Assembly (NCBI RefSeq): GCF_000276665.1
Contig: NW_004955402.1
Coordinates: 1,534,619 to 1,598,618 of the forward strand
Source of the DNA: Chinchilla lanigera
Taxonomy: Eukaryota > Chordata > Mammalia > Rodentia > Chinchillidae
Direction: 5' to 3'
DNA: 64,000 bases
Positions 1 through 10,439 of the stretch are shown one piece after another. How positions within the stretch are numbered: position 1 is the stretch's first letter; each line of letters opens with the position of its first letter. Under the pieces are notes generated by a model, which saw only the letters and a program-made list of their open reading frames with translations, had not been told where the DNA came from and searched no databases. The position numbers were made by a program, and so were the translations under genes.

Positions 1-1100
1 GGGCAGGCGCGGGCCCGGCGCCCCGGCGCTAGGGACCCCGAGGCTCCTCCGCGGCGGGACTCGGGCTCGCGGCCGCCGCGATGGCCTCAGAGGTGGTGTG
101 CGGGCTCGTCTTCAGACTGCTGCTGCCCATCTGCCTGGCAGTCGGTGAGTCCGCGACGCTGTCCGGGTTTCCGGGCTGGCGAGGGGCGCCTGGGCGGGGG
201 CTTCCCAGCGACCTCGAGGGCAGCGCCCTGCGCGCGGGACTGCGGAGCCCAGGGTCCAGCCAGCCGGGCTTCCCGCCCGGGTGCATGGGGCTGAGCTTCG
301 CGCCCGAGCCGGGTCGGCGTGCGGGGGAGGGTCTGGGTCGAATTTACTCCCGGATTTTCCCTAGCGGAGTGCGGACCACTGGAGGGACGGAACAGGATCC
401 TGGTAGAGACCCTGTCGCTCACCACATGGGGCAACTGGGGAGCACCTGGCATCGGGTGGCACACCTCTCCCCGCTGTGTCTCCGCAGCTGGGCCGCGGGC
501 AGTGAGGGTCTAGGCGTCCGGATGCGGCGCCCTGGAGTTTCTTACTTTCTTTACCTCCGCGGAAACCCTGCTGGGTGCTGAGCCCGCCACCTGGCTCTGC
601 GCTCTCCTCTCCATAGTTAAAGGGTGAAAACGCAGGGTTGGGACTTCGCAGGCAGCGAAGGGGTGGGGAGGCCGCCAGTAGCCACCATTTCTGCAGGACT
701 GATCGGGTGTCAGGGCTGGATGCCTGGGGTGCGGGAGTTCTGGGCTCCTCCAACCGTGTTGGGGGCTTTGAGTCCGCTTGGAGGATGAGCAGCGCCGTCC
801 CCACCCGCGCCGGCAAGCGCATACTTTCACCGAGTCTCCCAGAGTGCGGCTCCCCCAGGCCACCTTTCCGCATCAGGCCAGAGGCCGAGGACGCGGTACA
901 CCCGTGCTGCGCGTTGTATGCGTGCGTTCTGTAGTCGCTTGTGAGCAGTGTAGGAGTCCGCGGGCTCCTGCGCTCAGACCCCAGGTCCCCAGCCCAGAGC
1001 GTCTGGGGTCCCTGTGGCTGGGTGCTTGTCCTCAGTGATGGCCAGGGTGGGTGCAGGAGAGCGCGGCTCCACCAAGTGGTGTGCGCGCCCATGGCGATTT
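1..1100 (+). promoter_or_regulatory. PIEZO2: CpG island and 5' end of PIEZO2
   Basis: The first 120 bases hold 18 CpG dinucleotides, and CpG density stays raised through exon 1 and roughly the first kilobase of the intron. Bases 1-80 directly precede the start codon and contain no ATG, so they are 5'UTR and/or core promoter; the transcription start cannot be placed from sequence. No TATA box is visible, as is usual for CpG-island promoters. Several long open frames here on both strands are a by-product of high GC and are not annotated. Confidence 0.8.
81..144 (+). CDS. PIEZO2: PIEZO2 coding exon 1 (N-terminus)
   Basis: This exon encodes residues 1-21 (MASEVVCGLVFRLLLPICLA, then V) plus the first base of codon 22. 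PIEZO2 is the large trimeric mechanically gated cation channel of the plasma membrane, used in touch and proprioception. These residues are the start of its first transmembrane helix: the run from about residue 9 is hydrophobic. The peptide matches the PIEZO2 N-terminus as I recall it, with Val at position 10 where human has Ile, and differs clearly from PIEZO1. The ATG has a GCC-rich context with G at -3 and G at +4, and there is no upstream ATG in the window. A consensus donor, GTGAGT, follows at 145. Joined to the exon at 61691 the frame continues without a break. Identification is from remembered protein sequence; no search was run. Confidence 0.95.
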
Positions 1101-1825
1101 GGAGAGCCTTGGCTAGCTGTCCTTAGTGTGGCGTGCGCGGGTGGTGGGCGACACCCGCTCGGTCCTTCCCGTGTCTGAAGCACGGGCACCTTTGTATTCT
1201 CCATGGGACGCGTCGGCCCAGTTAGTGGAGCTTGCGGCCTGGGCTGGGTGTGTTGCTGGCTGGGAGGGGCCTTGAGGGGCTGGGGGTCCCTCGCCCCCTG
1301 TGGGTTCCCACTCCTACCCTCTCCCTCCGCCTCTTCTGCCCAGGGCTTGGTAGTGGCTTTTGGAGGAGTTGGGCAGGGCTCACCTGCAGCCAGCTCATCC
1401 CCTCTTCAGTGAGCACAGAGAGCAGCCCGCTTGCAGTGACCTCGCCCTGGGCGTGGGCTCTGGTAGGGCACAGCTCACCTGACCCCAGGCGGCCTGGGGC
1501 TGGAGCCTTGGCCTTTGGTGTGGGTGTCCAGGCCTTTGGGCTTCGGGAGGAAGGTCGCACTGCCCTCCGGAGGGAGCCCCCACCAGCCAGCCCCTCTCCT
1601 TCCTGCCTGTCCTCTGGCACCCTTGGCCTGCCTGCAGTGTTCACAATCTCAGGCTTGAGCCCAGGGCAGACTGGGACCTGGCTGCCTGGCAGGAGCTGGG
1701 CTTCCAGGGGCCAGGGCCGTAGAGGTGCATCCCGCCCCTAGCTGTCCTGGGCAGGGAGGGTGCAAGGGCCGCTCACTCCTCTGCACCTCTGTGGGCATCT
1801 GGAGGCAGACTGGACTGTGGGGGAG

Positions 1826-2117
1826 CATGTGTGAGGGTCGTGAGTGCATGCATGTGTGTGTGTGAGATGTGCATGTGTATGAGATGATGCTATGAGTGTG
1901 TGAGAGATGCTGAGTGTGTGTGTGTGTTATAAATGTGTGTGTATGAGTGTCTGAGGTGCCCTGAGTGTTTGTGTAGGTGTGCGCATGTGGGTATGTGTAA
2001 AATGCTATGAGTGTGAGTATATAGATGAGTGTGTGAGTATATGTGTGTGTCAGAGTTTTGAGTGTGGCGCTGTCTGTGTGTGAGGGTGTGCGTGTGTGTC
2101 AGATGTTATGTGCTGTG
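1826..2117. repeat. Imperfect TG-rich simple repeat
   Basis: About 290 bp are dominated by TG/TGA/TGTGAG units (tgtgtgtgtgag, gagtgtgtgag, tatgtgtgtg) with many interruptions. This looks like an old, degraded (TG)n microsatellite rather than a pure tract. Confidence 0.75.
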
Positions 2118-2119
2118 TC

Positions 2120-5100
2120 TGGATCTGGCTGTCTTCCACAGTCCCTGAGTTCTGAGGTGGCCTTGTGGATGGGGACTGGCCTCCACCTTCATCGGTGGAC
2201 AGATCCAGGGGTGGGGTCACAGCTGAGGCTGTTGGGAGGTCCCAGAGACTCAGGCAGGGCGTCTAGTGGAAGGGAGGTCCTGGGCTGTGACCTTGGGGAC
2301 TGTCTCTTGCTCCTGGCTCCTTCCTCTCTGGCTTTTCCTCACTCTGTTTCCCGGCTGCTGTGATGTGAGCAGCTTCCTTCTAACACACCCTTCTACCATG
2401 ATGCTTTCCTTGGGAGCCCTGACCATGGACTGAACCCCTACACCATGAGCTGAAGCAAACCTCTCCTTTTCAAGGTGTTCACGTCAGGGATTTTATCACA
2501 GTGATGAGAAGCTGACACACTGTGTGTGATGGGAGGTCACCCTAGTATGTGATTGTGCGTGTTGGGGTGGGGGCACAGGCATCCCCACCCGGCTGCTCCC
2601 TACAGGGCTGTCGGGGGAGCTGAAGTGCTGGGCTCCCTGTGCAGGAGGAGGGAGGAGAGCTCGGGGGAGGCCTGGCCCACCGCCCCTCACATGCTGCTGC
2701 TCTGGAACATGAATGGTGCCTTCTGATGGCCATTGCTGAAGCCCATGGGGAAGACGCCACCTTCATGCTTCCCCATGGGGAGTGGCTGTTTTCAAGGTTA
2801 TCAGAGGGTTTTAGATCTGCCTGTTCCCAAGCCACCACTAAATCAAGTATTCAGGTTTCCCTCACATCCTGGGCACGGGGAGTGCAGCGAGCTGCCTGCC
2901 ATTAGAATCGATTTCACATTTTAGCCATCTATTTTTACATTTGGGCCGGGCAGCTTCAAAGCCAAGCCTTTGTGGAAGCTGCATCTCTTTCCTCCAACCC
3001 TCTTTCTCTCGTGAGGGTGTGAAGTTTTCCTGCAGAGGCACCGTGGCCTTTCCACCTGCTGATGAGCGTGAACCCAGCTGCACTGGTGATGGATCTGTGG
3101 ACGGCGTGTTTTGCTTTCCCCGCCAGAAATGTAAAGAGAAGCGATGAGTGAGGGCAGGCCTCCTCTCGTCCTCAGACGCTGTGAGATTCTGGAGTGTTTT
3201 TGTCCTGGGAGAAGCACAGACCCACAGCAGAACGTGTTGTTTACCATCCAGAGCGAACGTCTGCTGGCAGATGCCCACAGCCACAGCGCTGAGCGTTTTA
3301 AACATTTTGAAAATTACCCATGACTGCTTGATAGCCACCTGAGTGTATGCATAATATATGATAAAAGAGCAAAAATCTTTCATGCTATTATAAATCTTTA
3401 ATAATGATAGTATCATTGCTGCGCACCTTACATATAGGAGCATTTTTACACTTGTTTAGCACAACTCTGAGGCGTGTAGTTTGAGTCACTGACGCGTACA
3501 GAAGGGGCTGGGTGCTTGTGCTCCTGGCCCGTTTGTGCCTCCTTGCCCGGGGCTGCCTGGACGTTGCCCGTTCCTTATCCTAAAGAGCTGATGTCCTACT
3601 CTCAGGAAGGGCGGGAAGCCAGGAGAGGCAGAACCCGGCAGGAACAGGAGGGCAGGCGCCACGGTGCAGACTTTTTGACAGCACATGAGCATAAAGGGCC
3701 GGTGGTCAGGAAAGAGGAGGGCACTGAGCAGCGTGCAGACGACCTAGCAACCACGCGACGCTGTGAGGACGCGCTTGGGTAACGCTGCATGGTCTGCAGG
3801 TTCTCCACGTTCCTCTTTAGAGCTATTTGGATTAAAATCAGAGGAAAAATATGGGGCCACTTCCGAAATCCACGTAGGTATGACTGTGTAAAAGTAACCT
3901 TCTCCCCAGCGATGAAACACTTCCCTGAGCAGCAGGCCTTATTTTGAAATCCCAGCCACGGCCCAGGAATGACAAGTGGTGCTGGTTGGTGTGTCGTCGC
4001 GGGGATCTTCGCCCCACCAGTGAGTGTGCGGGATGACTGCTGCCTTAGTGCTGCTGGCCCTGGGAGGCAGCCTCGGAAGTCCTCCAGAGGGGGACTGTTT
4101 GTTATTTTATTTGTGACGGGTATAGATGCTACTTGTTACTCTCAAAAACAAAAGTAGTGGAGAGGATTAGACATTTGTAGGTAAAGAGAATGTTTTGAAG
4201 TGTTTAAGTTCTTTAAGGTGTTCGGTGAAGAGGAGCGAAGGCACTTGGTCCGAGAGTGGTGGGGCTGGAGTGTGCACCGGCCTGTCCTCTGCTGGCTCTC
4301 AGCGTGGTGGCTGTGTGTTTGGCACACTTGGAGGGGCGCTCCTCGGGCTCACAGTGGCAGCGACCTGGCCCTGCCGTTCCAGACGCAGACACTGTCGTTC
4401 CCCATGTCCCTTCTTCCTGGTGCCTCCTTCCAGGTGTGGCTGAGTGGCCATGTGCACCACACACCTTGTGTTTGCCCGAGACACATGGCGGGTGCCACGG
4501 GGTACTGGTGACGCCAGCTGGGGGCTTGGGGGCAGCATCTTGGGGACACCAGCCTGGCAGGTGTCCAGGATGGACCGGGAGGGGCCGGCAGGAAGCAGTG
4601 GGGCTTCAGGTGCATCTTGGTGCTGCCAGGAGCAAATCCCGCAGGAGTGGGTGTGCCTGAGGGTGGATGTTGGGTTCTCCCCCATTTTACTCAGTAGTTT
4701 AGGTCTCTCCAGTCGCGTGTTTCCCACGAACTACCATATCTCCCTACAGTGCTACTATGTGTCTCGTAGGCTTTCTGACTCTACCACACCTTCAGTCTCC
4801 TGGTCTTTGTTCAGCCTGACTTGGTTTTTTCATGTGGGATTTTCCTTTGGGCTCCTTATGTGACCAGCAGCCACCTGTCTGAAGCCACGTAGTTCTGCTG
4901 CTGCACCATCAGAGCTTTTTGAGAAGCCAAGGGAACTCAGACTGGAGACCTACACCCAGCTCTGTCAGAGCAGCTTTGGACACACGTGGGCAGTGTGCCT
5001 TGGTAGAGTCTGTAAGATGTGCAGGTTCAAACAGTTGTTTTGAGGACAGGGACCCAAGCCCACAAAACAAACATCCTGTCGAATGGACGCTAGCACACAG

Positions 5101-5322
5101 CTGCGCCAGGAGACCTCTCAGCGCTGTATGGCCACCAGCACAGAGGCCTGTTCTGGCCCCCAGTGTCTACGGGGCCGTCCGGGTGAGAGCAGAGGGACCT
5201 GAGCTCCGGCTGGACCTCCATGGAGGGTGCCTGCCCACCTCAGGGTTCTAGCACTTGTCCCGGATTGTCGTGCTGACCCAGGGAATCTCACGGACACAGT
5301 CAGCTGAGCTTTTGTTTGATTT
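2120..5322. other. Mostly unique intron, one repeat fragment
   Basis: At about 2390-2520 there is a fragment with the signature ccatggactgaa, then agcaaacctctcc, then tttatcacagtgatgagaag. This resembles the end of a dispersed repeat common in rodents; I cannot name it. Around 3400-3490 a stretch is weakly MIR-like. The rest holds no gene, RNA or repeat that I recognise. Confidence 0.4.
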
Positions 5323-5388
5323 TGTGGCGCTGGGCTCAAACCAGGCCTCGCACGTGAGAAGCATGAAGGTTATACCAGCCCCCAGGGA
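5323..5388 (-). repeat. ID-like SINE relic
   Basis: The sequence reads as the reverse complement of a rodent ID element (tRNA-Ala-like): gctgggctcaaaccaggcct followed by cgcacgtgagaagcat and a closing ccagccccca. It is divergent, with a degraded internal promoter. Confidence 0.45.
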
Positions 5389-6036
5389 AATTTTCTTCAC
5401 AGTGTAAGGGAGAGAATGTAATTTTGTATTTTTCCAAGTTAACAAGTGTGTGTGGGGTGGGATGTGTGTGAACTTTATGTCACTGGACAAGGCCCTGGGG
5501 TAAGCAGCCTACCAGGAGGAGAGCTTGACCGGGCTTGTGGCTGCCAGTCCCTGTCCACGGGGCACGGTTCTGTGGGCTGTGGTGGTCCCGTGCATGGTGA
5601 CCTGAGTGTGTGGTGAGAGCAGCTACTCACCCTGGCAGCTGGGGAGAGAGAGAGAGACAAGCACAGCCGAGGGGACTCAGTGTGCTCCCTGAGTGGCTCT
5701 CAGCAGACCTTTGGGGTAAGGAGGATGAGGCCACCCCCTGCTCTGCTGGGCAGGGGATGCAGGGGACGTGGTGCCTGGTGCAGACGGTGACCCCGAGCAG
5801 AGCTCTTCTCCAGGAACGTTGTGATCCTGGTTTCCAGGACAGAATTGGGGCATGTTGTGGGCGTGGGCGCTGGAGCTAGCCTGCAGTCAACCCGCTAGCG
5901 TATCGAGAAGGGCTGGAACCTGGGCTTCCGACTGTCTGGGTGACTTGGGTTAGAGCAGGCTCTGGGGTCCAGGGCACCAGAGACACACGGAGGCCCGTGC
6001 ACAAGCACGTGTACATGTGCACGCACACCAACGGCT

Positions 6037-6155
6037 GGGAGGGAGGGAGGGAGGTGGGAGGAAGAAGGAGGTAAGAAGGAAGGAAGAAGGAAGAAAAGAG
6101 GTAGAAAAGAGGAGAAAGGGAGGAAGGGAGGAGGAGGAAGGGAGGAAGAGGAGGC
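6037..6155 (+). repeat. Purine (GGGA/GGAA) tract
   Basis: About 120 bp are almost pure purine on the + strand. They start with four consecutive GGGA units (from 6037), then GGAAGAAGG-type units. The first 20 bp satisfy a G-quadruplex pattern and the whole tract could form triplex (H-DNA). Confidence 0.8.
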
Positions 6156-7012
6156 GAGGCCCCTAACTGGTGGCTGTTGGCTGAAGCTTGCGCCCCAGGG
6201 TGCCCCAGGCACCTGGAGCTGGGCTGCCACCCTGCCTCGTGAGCCTGGCGGGGACGTGGAGGCTCTTCCCGGCAGGAATAGTGGATCTGTCCCATGAGGT
6301 TGGCCTCTCCCACTTGGGAGGGTCCAGAGGGCAAACCTGTCCCTGTGACTGAGAAACAACTCTGGTGGGGACAGACAGGTCCCCGGGGCAGGGCCAGGTG
6401 TGGATGGTGCCGTCCTGGAGCCAGACCAGTGCCCTGGAAGGAGAGACCTAGGCGCTGGGGAAGGAGGTCGCCGTGTTTCTGGGTGGGAAGCGAGATGCTG
6501 CCTGCTCAACAGAGTTCTAGGCCGGGGACAGGAGCGGGGCTGAGATGTCATGGGACGCAGCCCGAGTCACTCTGGGCCTGGAGCCGCTGTGAGGCCCGAG
6601 CCCCTTACACGGGGGGAAGGCCCTGGATGCTGCACAGGCTGAGATCCTCCCTCTCGGGCAGGCGCAGAGCCGGCTCCCCTCCGGAGGAGCAGAAGGCAGC
6701 CTGGGGCGTGCACGGCCCTGCCACCCTCCAAGTCAGCTGCGCCGGATGTGACGCTGTGGCTCCTGCTCTTGCCCAGGGGGCTGGCCTGCCGCCCTGTGCT
6801 CGCCTGGCCCTTGTCCCGAGTGCTCAGGGGGTCTTGTGCTGGGTGTTAGAATCTTGCTCTTCCTGCTCCCCGCGGCCGAGTTCAGGGGTGAGCCTTGCTG
6901 TCATCCCAGCATGGACCTTCCCAACACAGACACTTGGGAAAGTGCTTTCTGGAGCTGCGGGTTTCTCTCACGTCAAGGGTTGCTTCTGGTCTTCTGTACT
7001 TCAGTTTTCATG
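6156..7012. other. GC-rich intron, nothing recognised
   Basis: GC-rich sequence contains several overlapping open frames on both strands (longest about 240 codons on +). None shows recognisable domains, and the frames compete with each other, so I treat them as chance. Confidence 0.4.
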
Positions 7013-7565
7013 CGTAGGGTGATCACAAAATACGGTGAATGTTTACATTTTAAAAACATATTACAGTAAAAAACACATTGCCGTAGTTCTCAAAAAACTT
7101 CCTGTTGCTTCAGACACACTCATTGCATTGTCGGTACCACTTCTGCAGCAGTTCTGGGGTCCTCTTTATCGAATCGTTAGCTGCACTGTCCTGACTGCCT
7201 CAGTGTCCCGAATGGATTCAAAGTGTGTCACTTTCATGGTCATTTTAACTTTGGGGAGGAGCCGGAAGTCACATGGTGCCAGACCTGGTGCGTAAGGTGG
7301 GTGAGGGCACACCATTATGTTTTTGTGAACCTGCCTTTCTGCTGGGTGGCACTGGGCACTGGCACTTGCTATAAATTCTCAATCACACCTTGTAAAGACA
7401 CTCAGGAAAGAGGACATCTAGAGCAGCTTCAGAAAGTGGCCAGGACAGTGGGATAAATGTGTTTCAACTGAGGGGAAGATTTGAAGGAGGGTTCACAGCA
7501 ATGCATCTTTTACTGTAATATGTTTTTAAAATTTAAATACCAGCATTTCGGATCAGTCCTTGGGT
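7013..7565. mobile_element. Mariner-derived inverted-repeat element, copy 1
   Basis: On the minus strand, about 7300 down to 7180 reads as part of a Tc1/mariner transposase: GLAPCDFRLLPKVKMTMK then HFESIRDTEA. This is the conserved block around and after the last catalytic acidic residue of that family. From about 7385 to 7565 the end of the same gene recurs on the + strand, so the element has long inverted arms of roughly 150-170 bp. Both arms hold the stretch with attacagtaaaa (left, +) or its complement tttactgtaat (right). Frames are broken. A second copy with the same architecture is at 48175-48690. Confidence 0.6.
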
Positions 7566-8695
7566 GAACACGTGTGCCGGTTGACTAAAAGATTCACTGA
7601 ATAACTTCTTTCCCTTGAGTATCTCAGAAGTCTGAACGTAGCATTAAGGTCCAGCATCCAACAATTATTGGTTTCTCAGGCTTTAAGTAAAATCCTAACA
7701 GCCACTGTATCCTCCCTGGGACTTTTATAAAAGAGGATTTTATCAGTATGGCAATGAACACTTTTTACTTGCTTTCCAGTGAAGAGAGAAAGAACAACCC
7801 GTGTGACAGTGTTAATTTTGACCGAAGCGGCATCCTTGAAGTGCATCTTATTTTTAAAAATGTTTTCAGCTTTCTGGAACCACAGCAATCGACCTGTTTT
7901 CTCTGTGGTCAGATCCTCTAGGTCAGCAGATTTGGCCTCCGGTGCAGATAGCAGGGAGGACGCAGCACTACGGGGAGCCCTGGCGAGGGCCCCAGGCCTA
8001 GGCTTGCCCGAGCCGCCCGAGAGTGAGTGGAGAAGGCAGGGTGCGTGCGGAGGGCCCAGAAAGGGCCTAAGGAGACAGGTGACTTCACGGAGTGTCCGGA
8101 ACATCGGTATGGGGAGGGGCTGCGGGACTGCGGTGCTTTCAGGATCCTGGGAGAATGATTTCTGCACATACTTTCTAAATCTGAAAAGGTGTAACTGGAA
8201 ACCAGCGATGGAAGATGAACACATTGGAATTTGCACATCTGAATTGTTCCAGTCTCTTAAGAAACATCATATTCACATTAATTGTATTTCTCTCAGGAAG
8301 GGGTTAGGAGCCGCTTCAGGGAGTGTTACTGTGTTGGCAGATAAAGTGAGGGTCCTCAGGGAGCTGGCGGTGGAGGAGATGCCCTGGCTTTGGCTTTGCA
8401 GGGCCAGTGTTTCAGTGACCTCCCTCAACTGCTGCTAGGACAGAGCCATGGGGACTGTGCCTCCCCAGTGATGGTGCCAAGAGCATACGTGTGGTCCCAT
8501 GTGGGTCTGGGTGGCCGTGTATGTCTCTGCAGACACAAAGAACTTGTACCACCAACAGAGCATGACCAGGCAGGCCGAAAAACCCAGCTTCACTGTAATA
8601 ATAATAATTGATGCTAATGGCCTTGCAGGCCATGGAACCATGGAAATGAGCTTTGAATCAAGAGAAGACATGTTGAATAGAATACAGATTTGTCT
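7566..8695. other. Intron without recognised elements
   Basis: No gene or repeat is recognised. Overlapping open frames of about 186-219 codons on opposite strands (7676-8438) have no visible domain and look like chance. Confidence 0.35.
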
Positions 8696-8769
8696 CAGTT
8701 ACTTTTCTCGTTGCTGAAATAACACACCTGACACCCAAAGTTAAAAGAGGAAGGGTCTGCTTTGGCCCA

Positions 8770-8939
8770 CAGTTTCAGTCATTTCTAGCTCCAATGAGTC
8801 TGAGGTCCCGGGCCAATGGGAGGCAGGGCTTGCCTGGTGATAGCAAGGGCTTGGAGTTAGTGTGAGAAAGGAGGAGGAAAGAGGAGGAAGACGAGAAGGA
8901 GGGAGAGAAGGAGGAGGTGGGGGAAGAAGAGGAGAAAGG
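8770..8939 (+). repeat. Left arm of long inverted repeat 1
   Basis: This sequence recurs in reverse complement at 9440-9606 with few differences. It includes the block agctccaatgagtctgag, the block gcctggtgatagca, and a purine tract (gaggaggaaagaggaggaag). The arms are 150-170 bp long and separated by 500 bp. Confidence 0.85.
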
Positions 8940-9015
8940 TCCATAGTTGGCTGGCTGCAAGGCAGGGTGGTGTGGCTCAGGGACCTCACAGAGGAGAAAC
9001 AGTCCATGGCAGGAA

Positions 9016-9042
9016 GCAGAAGGCAGAAGGCAGAAGGCAGAA

Positions 9043-9086
<44 letters not shown>
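9016..9086 (+). repeat. (GCAGAAG)4 followed by (CAG)14
   Basis: Four perfect GCAGAAG heptamers (9016-9043) run into 14 uninterrupted CAG triplets (9045-9086). The CAG tract probably arose by slippage from the GCAG ends of the heptamers. It is intronic, so no polyglutamine product is implied. Confidence 0.95.
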
Positions 9087-9089
<3 letters not shown>

Positions 9090-9439
9090 AACAGCAGAAG
9101 CTGGCTTTATGTTCTACCCAGGCTATAAGCCTGTTGATTGGTGCCACCCACACACGGGATGGGGCAGCCTTAATCCCAGCATTGCACACCCTGACCCAGC
9201 CACCTCTGGAAATCCCCACCTGTGACCCCATGAGGCTGGGGTGGGGGGATCTAGCTACAGCCATAACAAGAATTCATCAGTTGCAGTGACACTGTAGACC
9301 TCAGGAGGTAACTCTCTGACCAGGACAGGAAGGAGGGCTCACCAGTCTCCAGGTGTCGAGGGAAGAGCCCTGGGGATCCTAGTACAGATGCTGCTGTGCT
9401 GGCTTTGGAGCCAGTTTGGGTGTGGCTCCTCCTCCTCCT

Positions 9440-9606
9440 CCTTTCTCCTCTTCTTCCCCCACCTCCTCCTTCTCTCCCTCCTCCTTTTCCTCCTCTTTCC
9501 TCCTCCTTTCTCACACTAACTCCAAGCCCCTGCTATCACCAGGCGAGCCCTGCCTCCTGTTGGCCTGGGAGCTCAGACTCATTGGAGCTGGAAAGCAGTG
9601 AAACAG
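9440..9606 (-). repeat. Right arm of long inverted repeat 1
   Basis: This is the reverse complement of 8770-8939. The match is well over 90% by eye through the agctccaatg block and the purine tract (here a CT-rich tract from 9427 to about 9515). With the left arm it could form a stem of about 150 bp closing a 500-base loop that contains the CAG tract. Confidence 0.85.
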
Positions 9607-10202
9607 CCCTGGCCATGCCAGATTCGCTACCCACATGCCAGGCAGACGTGCCATGGCTCTCGGCCCTGGACCCGCCTTCAGCCAGGAGAGAGGACGAGAG
9701 GTCGGGTTATGACATGGGGAGGAGGAGCTCATGGAGTGGGGATTCTCCTCATCCAGTGTCTTCCAGAGACCTCGGCTCCCTGGGATTTTTCACTAACGCC
9801 ACAGAGCTCTTCAGCAGTCATTTCAGACCATCAGTTCGACCGCTGTGCCAAGGAGGATCATGGCACATTGCTGGCCCATGGTGGCACTGCCTAACCATAC
9901 TCCCCTCCCAGCCCAGGCACTGCACATGGGTAAATGCTTTCATAGTTCATGCATTAAAATCACCCTCACCCTGCATTGATTTCCTGCCATGGTTATTTTT
10001 TAAAGGATGTGACGTGTTCTGAGAAGCACTTCTTAAATTGGATATCAAAACATTTGGAGTAAGTTTTACAAAATACCCATCTTCTCAAAGTCATTACTTA
10101 GAAGGGGACAGAATAACATTGACAGGTTGCTATTCTAGTGAATCTCTACTCAGATATTCATGTTAGGTCTACCCCTATAATATACATTTTAAGGGTAGTG
10201 CT
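9607..10202. other. Intron without recognised elements
   Basis: About 600 bp follow the inverted repeat. I see no repeat, RNA or gene here; the sequence becomes AT-richer from about 9950. Confidence 0.35.
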
Positions 10203-10438
10203 GGCCAGGCACGGTGGCACACACCTGTAACCCCAGCACTCTGGGAGGCCGAGACAGGACGATTGAAAATTTGAGCCCAAATTTTAGTGACTTAAAAGGC
10301 CTGAGCAACTTAGGGACTTAAAAAGCCCCTGCCTCAAAATAAAAAATGAAAATAGAAAAAGCTTGTTGTAAAGTTCAGTATGAAGGCCCTGGGTTCAGTC
10401 TCCAGTACTTCAAAATAAGAAGGGAAGAAAGAAAGATG
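10203..10438 (+). mobile_element. B1+ID hybrid SINE
   Basis: The 7SL-derived B1 head (gccaggcacggtggcacaca, cctgtaaccccagcac, gggaggccgaga) is followed by an ID-like tail (ggccctgggttcagtctcca) and an A-rich end. This is the B1-dID type known from non-murid rodents, transcribed by RNA polymerase III when young. This copy is diverged. Confidence 0.8.
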
Positions 10439-10439
10439 A

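Larger units (their letters stand above)
8697..9275 (+). mobile_element. Dispersed mid-length repeat (family R), interrupted
   Basis: The head (gttacttttctcgttgctga) and tail (gaggctgggg, then agccataacaag) match copies at 29009-29395 and 50493-50921. It is interrupted at about 8770-8939 by one arm of a long inverted repeat and expanded at 9016-9086 by GCAGAAG and CAG units. Short TTGTTA-like termini suggest a nonautonomous DNA transposon, but the family is not identified. Confidence 0.5.

Noticed and set aside
81..581. 166-codon + frame reading through PIEZO2 exon 1 into the intron
   Set aside because: The donor GTGAGT at 145 and exact phase match with 61691 show that codons after residue 21 here are intronic.
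361..1092. 243-codon minus-strand open frame over the CpG island
   Set aside because: High-GC sequence suppresses stops; the frame overlaps PIEZO2 intron 1 antisense, has no domain, and competes with other frames.
8862..9289. Polyglutamine, polyserine and polyalanine frames over the CAG tract
   Set aside because: The tract is intronic and all three frames are open only because of the repeat; no splice context makes it an exon.
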